Source of the DNA: Peterkaempfera bronchialis
Lineage (GTDB): Bacteria > Actinomycetota > Actinomycetes > Streptomycetales > Streptomycetaceae
Assembly (NCBI RefSeq): GCF_003258605.2
Contig: NZ_CP031264.1
Span: 5,766,001-5,830,000 of the forward strand
DNA: 64,000 bases
Direction of reading: 5' to 3'
Position numbers and translations under genes: made by a program. The notes beneath the pieces are model-generated. The model was not told where the DNA came from, searched no databases, and worked only from the letters and a program-made list of their open reading frames with translations. Below, in pieces: positions 21,060-28,452 of the stretch. The stretch's first letter is position 1. The number at the start of each line of letters is the position of its first letter.

Positions 21060-21803
21060 GTGAGGTACGAGGTACTCGGACCGCTCAGAGTCAGCGACGC
21101 GAACGGACCCGTCCCGATCACCGCACGCAAGACCGAGACGGTGCTCGCCGTCCTGCTGGCCCGGACGGGCCAGGTCGTCTCGGTGGACGACCTGGTCCGC
21201 GAGCTGTGGCCGCAGGGGCCGCCCCCGCGCGCCAGGGACGCGGTGTACGTCTATGTCTCGCAGCTGCGCAAGCTGCTCGCCCGCGGCGGTGAGCCCGAAC
21301 CGATCATCACCCGCGCCCCGGGCTATGTGCTGTGGACGCTGCCGCAGGCCATCGACTTCCACGCGCTCCAGGAGCACCTGCCGACCGCCCGGGGCATGAT
21401 GCGCGAGCGCCGCTACGAGGAGGCGTGCGACCTGCTGGAGAAGGTGGTGGCCCTCTGGCGCGGGCCGGTGCTCAACGGTCTCCAGAGCGGGCCCGTGGTG
21501 AACGCCTTCGCGGCCTGGCTCCAGGAACTCCAACTGGAGTGCACCGAGCTGCTGGTGGAGTCCAAGCTGATGCTCTCGCGGGATCGCGAGGTGGTCTCCC
21601 AGTTGCGCTGTCTGATCCGCGAGCACCCGCTCCAGGAGACCTTCTACGCCCAGCTGATGCTGGCGCTGTGGCGCTCCGGCCGGCAGGCCGACGCGTTGCA
21701 GGTCTACCGCTCCGCGCGGGACACCCTGCACCGCGAGCTCGGCCTGGAGCCGGGCTGCTGGCTGCGCAACCTCCAGCGCACCATCCTGGAGGTCCGCGCC
21801 TGA
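21060..21803 (+). CDS. SARP-family pathway activator 2
   Basis: 247 residues. The N-terminal winged helix begins VRYEVLGPLRV and contains YVYVSQLRKLL. The activation domain follows (LVRELWPQGPPPRARDAV, then ETFYAQLMLALWRSGRQADALQVYRSARDTLHRELGLEPG). The GTG at 21060 has a GAGAGG site upstream and gives the standard family N-terminus. Frames running further upstream would add an arginine/glycine-rich stretch encoded by the 12-bp repeats, which is unlike the family. It is more compact than SARP 1 and ends soon after the activation domain. Having two SARPs and one LuxR ATPase matches the regulator set of abyssomicin clusters. Confidence 0.9.
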   Translation: MRYEVLGPLRVSDANGPVPITARKTETVLAVLLARTGQVVSVDDLVRELWPQGPPPRARDAVYVYVSQLRKLLARGGEPEPIITRAPGYVLWTLPQAIDFHALQEHLPTARGMMRERRYEEACDLLEKVVALWRGPVLNGLQSGPVVNAFAAWLQELQLECTELLVESKLMLSRDREVVSQLRCLIREHPLQETFYAQLMLALWRSGRQADALQVYRSARDTLHRELGLEPGCWLRNLQRTILEVRA

Positions 21804-21822
21804 CCACCGGATCCGGGCACGG

Positions 21823-21854
21823 TTTGGATGCGGTTTAGCCCTCGTCACCACGCT
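21823..21854 (+). promoter_or_regulatory. SARP-type operator and promoter before the aldo/keto reductase
   Basis: TTTGG (21823) and TTTAG (21834) begin 11 bases apart. After the second heptamer and 8 bases comes CACGCT (21849-21854), a weak -10. The gene starts at 21896. Confidence 0.55.
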
Positions 21855-21895
21855 GGAGCCGGCAGGCCCATCGACGTGAGACGGAGCGAATCCTC

Positions 21896-22888
21896 GTGAA
21901 CGATTTTCCCACCCGCCGCCTGGGAGGGCTCGAAGTCGGCGCCCAAGGGCTCGGCGCGCTCGGCCTGAGCGAGTTCTACGGCCCGACCGACCCCGACCAG
22001 GCGGTGGCCACCATCCGCCGCGCCCTGGACCTCGGCGTCACGCTGATCGACACGGCCGACGTCTACGGCCACGGGCTGAGCGAGGAGTTGGTCGGCCGCG
22101 CCGTCGCCGGCCGCCGTGACGAGGCCGTGGTGGCCACGAAGTTCGGCGTGCTGCGGACCGGCGACGGCATCGGCCAGGCCGTCCGCGGTGACGCCGCCTA
22201 TGTGAGGCAGGCCGCCGACGCGTCGCTCAAGCGTCTCGGGCTGGACCACATCGACCTCTACTTCCAGGCCAGGGTCGACGGTTCCGTGCCCATCGAGGAG
22301 ACGGCGGGTGCGCTGGCCGAACTGGTGCAGGCCGGCAAGGTCCGGTACATCGGGCTCTCCGAGGCCGCTCCGGAGACCATCCGCCGTGCGCACGCCGTCC
22401 ACCCGCTGGCCGCCGTGCAGACCGAGTGGTCGCTGTTCTCCCGCCAGTTGGAGGATGAAGTGGTCCCGACCGCACGCGAGTTGGGCATCGGCATCGTCCC
22501 CAACGCGCCGCTCGGGCGTGGCCTGCTCACCGGGCGCTACCGCTCCACCGAGGCCTTCGGGCCCACCGACTTCCGTACGGTGGCGCAGCCGCGCTTCACC
22601 CCCGAGAACTTCCCCGGCAACCTCGGCCTGGTCGACCGGCTGGAGCCGCTGGCGATCGAGCTGGGGGTGTCGGTCGGCCAACTCGCCCTGGCGTGGGTGC
22701 AGCACCGAGGGGAGGACGTCGTCCCCATCCCGGGCACCCGCCGCATCGACCACCTGGAGGAGAACCTGGCGGCCGCCACACTCTCGCTGGGCCCCGAGGA
22801 GCTGGCCGCAATCGAGGCGGCGGTCCCCGCCGGCGAGGTCGCGGGTGCCCGGCTGACCGACTTCAGCCTGCGGTTCGTCGACCTCTGA
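21896..22888 (+). CDS. Aldo/keto reductase lacking the catalytic His
   Basis: 330 residues, (beta/alpha)8 aldo/keto reductase of the YakC/perakine-reductase-like group. Asp52, Tyr57 (DTADVYG) and Lys82 (ATKFG) of the tetrad are present. The usual YxQHRVDP motif reads YFQARVDG, so Ala125 replaces the catalytic His. The NADPH-binding C-terminal part looks normal ([16 protein letters not shown]). The substrate is unknown; a ketone of the polyketide is a guess. The GTG start at 21896 follows GGAGCG. A SARP-type promoter precedes it and a 23-bp hairpin follows it, so it is a single-gene transcript. Confidence 0.85.
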   Translation: MNDFPTRRLGGLEVGAQGLGALGLSEFYGPTDPDQAVATIRRALDLGVTLIDTADVYGHGLSEELVGRAVAGRRDEAVVATKFGVLRTGDGIGQAVRGDAAYVRQAADASLKRLGLDHIDLYFQARVDGSVPIEETAGALAELVQAGKVRYIGLSEAAPETIRRAHAVHPLAAVQTEWSLFSRQLEDEVVPTARELGIGIVPNAPLGRGLLTGRYRSTEAFGPTDFRTVAQPRFTPENFPGNLGLVDRLEPLAIELGVSVGQLALAWVQHRGEDVVPIPGTRRIDHLEENLAAATLSLGPEELAAIEAAVPAGEVAGARLTDFSLRFVDL

Positions 22889-22895
22889 CGCCGGT

Positions 22896-22956
22896 CCCGG
22901 GCAGGTTGGAGCGCCGGCAGGGCCTCGGGCCCGGCCGGCGCTCCAACCTGCCCGGG
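22896..22956 (+). terminator. Strong hairpin terminator after the aldo/keto reductase
   Basis: 23-bp perfect arms at 22896-22918 and 22934-22956 with a 15-base loop, starting 8 bases after the stop codon. Confidence 0.85.
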
Positions 22957-23002
22957 GCAGGGAGGTCTCGGGGTGGAGGTACAGGCGGCGGGCGACGGCG
23001 GG

Positions 23003-23067
23003 TTCGCTGGGCGCGGCGGCGGCGTTTAGGGGCTTGGCAGGGGTGCTTTAGACGGGCGGCGGAGGCT
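23003..23067 (+). promoter_or_regulatory. SARP-type operator and promoter before the acyltransferase
   Basis: TTCGC (23003), TTTAG (23025) and TTTAG (23047) are spaced exactly 22 bases apart. After the last heptamer and 8 bases comes GAGGCT (23062-23067) as the -10. The gene begins at 23129. Confidence 0.65.
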
Positions 23068-23128
23068 GGCCGACGACCGTGCACCGGTCGTCCGTCGTCC
23101 CGTCCACCTCGCACGTGAAGGATTCGCC

Positions 23129-24295
23129 ATGTCCGAGCGCACTGCTCAATCGGCCGCGTTCTCCCGCTTGCCGTCCCTCACCGGGCTGCGGTTCGTCGCC
23201 GCCCTGCTGGTCTTCTTCACCCATCTGTCCGTGGAGGGCTACCTGGCTCCCGGCCCGGCCTCCGCGGTGTTCCGCTACGCCTTCGGCCTGGGCTGGGTGG
23301 GGGTGGAGTTCTTCTTCGTCCTCAGCGGGTTCGTGCTGACCTGGTCGGCCCGGCAGGATGACAGCAGACCCCGGTTCTGGCGCCGCCGGCTGGTGAAGAT
23401 CTTCCCGACCCATCTGCTGACCTGGCTGGCCGCGCTGCTGCTGGCGCTCTGGGCCGGCGAGGCGCTGACGGGCGGCCGGGTGCTGCCGAGCCTCTTCCTG
23501 GTGCACGCCTGGGTGCCCGACCTGGACGTCATGCGGGCCGTCAACCTGCCCAGCTGGTCGCTCAGTTGCGAGCTGGCCTTCTACCTGGCGTTCCCCTGGC
23601 TGCGGGCGCTGACCGACCGGATCCGCGCGGACCGGCTCTGGGCCTGGGTGCTGGGCCTCACGGCCTTGATCGTGCTGCTGCCGTTCGCGGACGACGCGTT
23701 TGTGCCGGGGAGCCCGCAGCTGCCCGGGATGGAGATGTCCCTGGTGCAGAACTGGTTCCTGGTGGCCCTGCCCGCCGTGCGGGCGCTGGACTTCGTGCTC
23801 GGCATCCTGCTGGCGAGGATCGTGCTGGCGGGCCGCTGGATCCCGCTCGGGCTGCCCGGGGCGGCGGTCCTGGTGGCGGCCGGTACGGCCCTCCAGCTCG
23901 CCCTGGTGCCGACGGTGTACGGGTTCACCGCGACCGTTGCCCTGCCGCTCGCACTGCTGGTCGCCGCGGCCGCGCAGGCCGATGCCACCGGCAAGGCGTC
24001 GCCGTTCCGCAGCCGCACCGCCGTCCGGCTGGGGGAGATCTCCTTCGCCTTCTACATGACGCACCACCTGGTGCTGCACTACGTCCGGGTGGCTCTGGGC
24101 GCGACCCGCGTGTGGGGCGTGCCGGAGGTGGTCGGGCTGGGTGCGGTGCTGCTGGTGGCGACGATCGGGGTGTCCTGGCTGTCGTACCGGTTCGTGGAGC
24201 TTCCCGCCGTACGCCGGTGGAGCGACCCGGTCCGTCCGGGCCGGCCGGAGTCGGTGCGGGTCACTGCGGTGTCCGGGACCTCGGCGCCGAACTGA
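23129..24295 (+). CDS. Membrane acyltransferase, family 3 (macrolide O-acyltransferase-like)
   Basis: 388 residues with about ten hydrophobic segments. Family-3 motifs are present: TGLRFVAALLVFFTHL with a His in the first segment, GWVGVEFFFVLSGFVL, and PSWSLSCELAFYLAFP. The closest known uses in antibiotic clusters are sugar or lactone O-acylation (MdmB/AcyA-type) in the membrane from acyl-CoA. Core abyssomicins carry no such ester, so the product here may be acylated; that is inference. The ATG at 23129 has GAAGGA upstream. The gene has its own SARP-type promoter, which places it in the pathway regulon. Confidence 0.85.
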   Translation: MSERTAQSAAFSRLPSLTGLRFVAALLVFFTHLSVEGYLAPGPASAVFRYAFGLGWVGVEFFFVLSGFVLTWSARQDDSRPRFWRRRLVKIFPTHLLTWLAALLLALWAGEALTGGRVLPSLFLVHAWVPDLDVMRAVNLPSWSLSCELAFYLAFPWLRALTDRIRADRLWAWVLGLTALIVLLPFADDAFVPGSPQLPGMEMSLVQNWFLVALPAVRALDFVLGILLARIVLAGRWIPLGLPGAAVLVAAGTALQLALVPTVYGFTATVALPLALLVAAAAQADATGKASPFRSRTAVRLGEISFAFYMTHHLVLHYVRVALGATRVWGVPEVVGLGAVLLVATIGVSWLSYRFVELPAVRRWSDPVRPGRPESVRVTAVSGTSAPN

Positions 24296-24321
24296 CCGCC
24301 GGGCGCCTGCCGCAGCCCGCG

Positions 24322-24386
24322 CGCCCGGTCCCGGGCCGGGCGGCCGTACCCCTCGGGGTGCGGCCGCTTCGGCCCGGGACCGGGCG
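24322..24386. terminator. Nested bidirectional terminator hairpin
   Basis: 16-bp outer arms (24322-24337 and 24371-24386) enclose an inner hairpin (24341-24366) between two convergent genes. The extensive pairing works for both strands. Confidence 0.8.
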
Positions 24387-24394
24387 GCGGCCGG

Positions 24395-25846
24395 TCAGGA
24401 CAACACCGTCGTCGTGCTCTCCTGGGCGGGGCTCTCCGTCGGCGCCGCGGCGGCCACCGGCTTCGGCCGGCCGGGCAGCGCGAGGCCGACCGCCACGATC
24501 ACCGCGGTGATCGCCAGCTCCCACCAGAAGGTGGTGGAGTAGGCGTTCCGCACGGACTGGCCGTTGGCGATCCCGCGCTGGATGAGCAGCGCCACCAGGG
24601 CCACGCCGAAGGACCCGCCGACCTGGTTCAGCGACAGCATGGTGCTGGTCGCACCGGAGGTCTTCTCCAGCGGCACGGTGCGGTAGAGCGAGGCCAGCGT
24701 CGGCGCACCGACGCAGCCCAGGCCGAGGCCGGCGACGACCGCGTACAGGCCGAGCAGCACCTGGTTGGTGGAGGCGTCGGAGAGTGCGTTGCCGAGGATG
24801 CCGAGCACCACCAGGGTGGCACCGAGCGGCACGAGCAGGTTGGCGCCGATCCTGTCGCTCAGCCGGCCCGCCAGCGGCATGCCGAGGAAGGTGCCGACGC
24901 CGAAGGGCGCCAGCAGCAGACCGCTGGCCATCAGGCTCTGGCCGTGCACCTGCTGCTGGTAGAGCGGCAGCAGCACATAGAGCGAGAAGACCGCCGCGCC
25001 GGTGAGGGCCATCGCGATCACGGCGGCGGTGAAGCCGCGGCTGGCGAACAGCCGGACGTCGATCAGCGGCTGGCGGCGGGTGGTGAGCGCGTGCACCACG
25101 AACCCGGCGACCAGGGCCGCGCCGAGGAGCAGCGAGACGATCACCGTGGTGGAGCCGAAGCCCTGGTGCGCGCTCTGCGACAGGCCGTAGACGAGGACCG
25201 CGAAGCCGGGGCTGAGCAGCAGGGTGCCGAGCACGTCGAAGGTGGCGCGGTCGCCCGCGGCCGGGGCGTCGGCGGGTACCACCTTCACCGAGAACACCAG
25301 CGCCGTCACCACGATCGGCACATTCACCAGGAACAGCCAGCTCCAGTGCAGGTTGTCCGCGATGACGCCGCCGAGGATCGGGCCGATCACCGGGCCCAGC
25401 GTCATCGGCAGGGCCAGCAGGCCCATCACCCTGCCCAGCCGGGCGGGCCCTGCGGCACGCGCGGTGAGCGTCATCATCACCGGTTCGATGATGCCGGCGG
25501 CCACGCCTTGCAGGATGCGGAAGACGATCAGCGAACCGATGTTCCAGGACAGCGCCGAGCCGATCGCGGTGAGGGTGTAGATCACCAGGCCGATCAGCCA
25601 GACCCGTTTGCCGCCGAAGTGGTCCACGGCCCAGCCGGTCACCGGGATGGTGGCGGCCACGGCCAGCAGGTAGCCGGTGATGACCCACTCGGCGGTGGTC
25701 AGCGTGGTGTCGAAGTTCTGGGCCAGGGGGCTGAGTCCGACGCCGACGATGGTCGCGTTGAGTGTCGCGGTGACGGACGCCAGCGCCATGACGATGATCA
25801 GCTTCACCAGGGGGCCGTCGAGCCGGTCCTCGGCTGATTGACTCAT
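24395..25846 (-). CDS. MFS exporter, DHA2 type
   Basis: 483 residues, about 14 membrane segments, with an N-terminal TATLNATIVGVGLSPLAQNF signature, WVITGYLLAVAATIPVTGWAVDHFGGKRVW (motif A), and ILQGVAAGIIEPVMM. It belongs to the EmrB/QacA drug-exporter group. AbyD-type MFS proteins are part of abyssomicin clusters, so export of the product is likely. The ATG at 25846 follows AGGACC. It lies on the minus strand after ferredoxin and P450 but is separated from them by a hairpin, so it probably has its own promoter near 25950-25970. Confidence 0.88.
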   Translation of the reverse strand: MSQSAEDRLDGPLVKLIIVMALASVTATLNATIVGVGLSPLAQNFDTTLTTAEWVITGYLLAVAATIPVTGWAVDHFGGKRVWLIGLVIYTLTAIGSALSWNIGSLIVFRILQGVAAGIIEPVMMTLTARAAGPARLGRVMGLLALPMTLGPVIGPILGGVIADNLHWSWLFLVNVPIVVTALVFSVKVVPADAPAAGDRATFDVLGTLLLSPGFAVLVYGLSQSAHQGFGSTTVIVSLLLGAALVAGFVVHALTTRRQPLIDVRLFASRGFTAAVIAMALTGAAVFSLYVLLPLYQQQVHGQSLMASGLLLAPFGVGTFLGMPLAGRLSDRIGANLLVPLGATLVVLGILGNALSDASTNQVLLGLYAVVAGLGLGCVGAPTLASLYRTVPLEKTSGATSTMLSLNQVGGSFGVALVALLIQRGIANGQSVRNAYSTTFWWELAITAVIVAVGLALPGRPKPVAAAAPTESPAQESTTTVLS

Positions 25847-25949
25847 TTCGGTCCTTCGGGCAGGAGGGAAGGAAAGTCGGGGAACGGGCGCGGTCGTCGC
25901 GGCCCACGCCTGCGGAATGCGACGAGCGGTCGCAGCGGCGTACCGAAAG

Positions 25950-25995
25950 AGCGTATAAACAATTCCCGGTCCAGGGCCATCGGTCCTTAGAATTG
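25950..25995 (-). promoter_or_regulatory. AT-rich promoter region with inverted repeat before the MFS gene
   Basis: The stretch around 25953-25965 reads TTTATAC on the minus strand, unusually AT-rich for this window. It is flanked by CAATTC and GAATTG inverted arms (25960-25965, 25990-25995). A promoter with a regulator site is likely but not resolved. Confidence 0.4.
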
Positions 25996-26000
25996 CTTAA

Positions 26001-26031
26001 GGCCGCCGACCCGAATATCGGATCGGCGGCC
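26001..26031 (-). terminator. Hairpin terminator after the ferredoxin gene
   Basis: 9-bp arms GGCCGCCGA/TCGGCGGCC (26001-26009, 26023-26031) with an inner 3-bp CCG/CGG stem and an AATAT loop. It would end the P450-ferredoxin transcript. Confidence 0.75.
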
Positions 26032-26116
26032 TTCGCCGGGCGCCGGACGGGCAGTCAGGCGCCCATGACCTGCGGGTTCTCCGAAGGGGTCCGGCCCGGA
26101 AGGGTTTCCGGGGGCT

Positions 26117-26326
26117 TTAGGTCGAGTGCGGTGCGGCGGTGTCCAGCGTCAGGGCGTGGGCCGGGCAGAGCTGCTGGGCCAGCCGCAGGTCCTTTTCCAG
26201 GCGGGCGTCGGGCTCCTGCTCCAGTACGTGCACCAGGCCGTCGTCGTCGTGCTCGAAGACCTCCGGCGCGGTCAGGACGCACAGGCCCGCGCCGATGCAG
26301 CGGTCGCGGTCGGCGGTGATCAGCAT
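26117..26326 (-). CDS. Ferredoxin, single-cluster [3Fe-4S] type (P450 partner)
   Basis: 69 residues. The cysteine pattern (CIGAGLC ... CPAHAL) has three cluster ligands and a non-Cys residue at the fourth, as in [3Fe-4S] ferredoxins that serve actinobacterial P450s. The ATG is 10 bases downstream of the P450 stop, so the two are co-transcribed. It would pass electrons from a ferredoxin reductase to the P450; no reductase gene is seen in the window. AbyZ is the equivalent protein in the abyssomicin cluster. Confidence 0.9.
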   Translation of the reverse strand: MLITADRDRCIGAGLCVLTAPEVFEHDDDGLVHVLEQEPDARLEKDLRLAQQLCPAHALTLDTAAPHST

Positions 26327-26336
26327 GTCCGCCCCC

Positions 26337-27536
26337 TCACCAGGCCACCGGCAGGCGTTCCACGCTCTGCATGGTGCCGGTCCGGCGCATCCGCAGCTCC
26401 TCGGCCGGCACCGCCAGCCGCAGTCCCGGCAGCCGCCGTACGAGCGTCTCGAAGGCGATCTCCAGCTGGAGCCGGGCGAGGTTCTGACCGAGGCACTGGT
26501 GGATCCCGTAGCCGAAGGTCACATGCTGGCGGCTGCCCCGGGAGATGTCGAAGGCATACGGGTCCTCGTGCACCCGCTCGTCCCGGTTGACCATGGTCGA
26601 GGAGATCACCAGGCCGTCGCCGGCCTTGAGCACATGGCCGTCGATCTCGATGTCGGCCGTGATCCAGCGGACCCCGGCGAAGTCCGTCACCGCCGTGATC
26701 CGCAGCAGTTCCTCGATCGCGGTGACCGCCGGCACCTCGCCCGAGCGCAGCGCCGCCAGCTGCTCGGGGTGGTCCAGCAGGGCCAGCACGCCGAGCGGGA
26801 TCATCGAGGAGGTGGTCTCCAGGCCGGCGATCAGCAGCACCATGGTCAGCTGCACGACCTCGTCGTGCGAGAGCTCGCCGGTGTCGACGTGCTCCACCAG
26901 CCGGCCCACCAGGCTCTCGCCGCGCTCCGCCTCCTGCGCCGTCACCAGCCGGTCGAGGTAGCGCACCAGCTCGGCCGCGGCGGCCTCGGTGCCGGCCGGG
27001 TCCTTGCCCTGCATGATGCCGGCGGTGGCGGCCTGGAAGAACGCGTGGTCCTCGTAGGGGATCCCCAGCAGCGCCGACATCACCAGCGACGGGATCGGGG
27101 CCGCGAAGTGCTCCACCAGGTCGGCGGGCGGACCGAGCTCCTCGATGCCGTCGATCAGGCCGTTCACGATCCGCTCGATGTCCGGCCGCAGCGCACGCGC
27201 GTGCTTCAGGCTGAACTCCGGGTTGAGCAGCCGGCGGTGGTGGTTGTGCAGCGGCGGGTCCTCGCCCACCAGGACCAGCTTGCGGGCCGCCGGGGCGCCC
27301 AGGTGCGGGGCCATCGTGGGATACTCGTCGTAACTGCGGTCGGACGACAGGCGTTCGTCCGCCAGCAGGCGGCGGCCCTCCTCATAGCCGGTGATCAGCC
27401 ACACCTGGCGGCCGTCCCACAGGGTGACCTTGTTGATCGGGCCGCGTTCGCTGATCTCGCGGTACACGTCCGGGGGCTGGTACGGGCACGTACGGCGCAC
27501 CGGGAACGACGGTGCTTCGACGGAACTGACGGACAA
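26337..27536 (-). CDS. Cytochrome P450 monooxygenase
   Basis: 399 residues, class I bacterial P450. The I-helix has AGLETTSSM, the K-helix ExxR is EELLR, and the heme loop FGYGIHQCLGQNLA carries the Cys thiolate ligand. A TTG start at 27536 is chosen because CGGAGG lies just upstream and the length is then typical; an upstream ATG at 27659 would add 41 unusual residues. It probably oxidises the cyclised spirotetronate. AbyV-type P450s epoxidise the alkene that becomes the ether bridge, and this is the only P450 in the window, but which step it performs is not shown by sequence. Confidence 0.88.
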   Translation of the reverse strand: MSVSSVEAPSFPVRRTCPYQPPDVYREISERGPINKVTLWDGRQVWLITGYEEGRRLLADERLSSDRSYDEYPTMAPHLGAPAARKLVLVGEDPPLHNHHRRLLNPEFSLKHARALRPDIERIVNGLIDGIEELGPPADLVEHFAAPIPSLVMSALLGIPYEDHAFFQAATAGIMQGKDPAGTEAAAAELVRYLDRLVTAQEAERGESLVGRLVEHVDTGELSHDEVVQLTMVLLIAGLETTSSMIPLGVLALLDHPEQLAALRSGEVPAVTAIEELLRITAVTDFAGVRWITADIEIDGHVLKAGDGLVISSTMVNRDERVHEDPYAFDISRGSRQHVTFGYGIHQCLGQNLARLQLEIAFETLVRRLPGLRLAVPAEELRMRRTGTMQSVERLPVAW

Positions 27537-27668
27537 CGCGGCCTCCGAGCGGATGTTCCCGGAATGACCACCGGGAAGAAGTCGGGTATCTCCGGCGCAT
27601 GCTAGTTCTGTTGCCGGGAAAGGGGCCACGCCCCTCCTGGTCGGCATTAACCGGGGCATTGTCGCCGC

Positions 27669-27745
27669 TTTAGCGGGTGGTTCAGCACGGGCGCCGGGGC
27701 GGTTTAGAGGGGATGTCGGGCCGATTTAGCTGCGCTGCCTAGGGT
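27669..27745 (+). promoter_or_regulatory. SARP-type operator and promoter of the main abyU-PKS operon
   Basis: TTCAG (27681), TTTAG (27703) and TTTAG (27725) lie exactly 22 bases apart, with an extra TTTAG at 27669. The last heptamer (27725-27731) is followed by 8 bases and TAGGGT (27740-27745), a good -10. The first gene of the operon starts at 27799. This spacing is the established SARP arrangement: repeats on one face of the helix, 8 bp from the -10. Confidence 0.75.
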
Positions 27746-27798
27746 GATCACGCGCTGCTTTCCGGCGCCTCAGGAATATCCGCGAACGGAGTTGTGGC

Positions 27799-28338
27799 AT
27801 GGCATCGATCACCCTTCCCGGCCCGCTGGGCACCGCCGCCGACACCTTGCGGGGCTGGCTGCTCGCCCGGCTGGCGGTGCCGCCGTTCGGCCCGACGGAA
27901 CCCGCTCCCGCCGTCGGCGAGCCCGAGAACCTGCTGTACCTCACCGACCTGGTCGAGACGCTGGTCAGCTATGACTCCAACAACCCGGACTTCGACGGCG
28001 CCACCCCCACGCTCGACGACCGCGCCCACGTCCGCTACGAACTGCGCGACCGGGACGGCGTGCTGCTCGGAGCCACCGAGGGCATCGGCCGGATGCTGCG
28101 CAAGGGCCCGGAGGGCAACTTCCTGGCGTACTTCTCCGAGTGGATCCGGCTGCTGGACGGCACCGTCATCCGCACCGGCGGGGTCGTCGACGACGCCCGG
28201 CTCACCGCCGGCGAGCAGCAGACCATCAAGGCCGTCGCGGTGGCGGGCCCGCTGCGCGGCGCCATCGGCTTCCGGCAGTTCCGCCCGGTGGAGACCCACA
28301 AGTCGTACGCCTCCGCGATCATCCTCTACCGCCGCTGA
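27799..28338 (+). CDS. abyU: AbyU-like beta-barrel spirotetronate cyclase ([4+2] cyclase candidate)
   Basis: 179 residues, cytoplasmic, with no signal or membrane segment. The C-terminal ~120 residues have alternating strand character of the allene-oxide-cyclase-like barrel: GVLLGATEGIGRMLRKGPEGNFLAYFSEWIRL, then LDGTVIRTGGVVDD, then GPLRGAIGFRQFRPVE. The GFRQ segment near the end and the layout resemble AbyU and its relatives VstJ and PyrI4. Those proteins catalyse the Diels-Alder reaction joining the diene to the exocyclic methylene of the tetronate. The N-terminal ~45 residues are longer than I expect for the compact family members. It is the first gene of the operon that also encodes the KASIII and two PKS proteins, which supports the role. 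Assignment is by pattern memory, not alignment. Confidence 0.8.
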   Translation: MASITLPGPLGTAADTLRGWLLARLAVPPFGPTEPAPAVGEPENLLYLTDLVETLVSYDSNNPDFDGATPTLDDRAHVRYELRDRDGVLLGATEGIGRMLRKGPEGNFLAYFSEWIRLLDGTVIRTGGVVDDARLTAGEQQTIKAVAVAGPLRGAIGFRQFRPVETHKSYASAIILYRR

Positions 28339-28383
28339 GCCGGCGTCGGCCGCGAGCCCGCCCACCGTGCCCGCCGGGCCACC

Positions 28384-28434
28384 CGCACGACCGGGCCGTC
28401 CGCACGACCGGGCCGCCCGCACGACCGAGCCACG
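28384..28434 (+). repeat. Three 17-bp tandem repeats between abyU and the KASIII gene
   Basis: Units at 28384-28400, 28401-28417 and 28418-28434 share CGCACGACCGGGCC-like sequence; the third is diverged. They lie in the short spacer before the next ribosome site. No function is evident. Confidence 0.7.
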
Positions 28435-28452
28435 ACACCGGGAGCAGACCGT

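Noticed and set aside
26105-26120. TTTCC and TTTAG 11 bases apart, resembling the SARP boxes
   Set aside because: They lie at the 3' end of the minus-strand ferredoxin gene with no plus-strand gene or -10 downstream, so they are probably chance.
27537-27745. The TTTAG repeats as operator of the divergent P450 gene
   Set aside because: The boxes and their -10 point to the plus strand; the minus-strand leader has no matching heptamer 8 bases before its likely -10.
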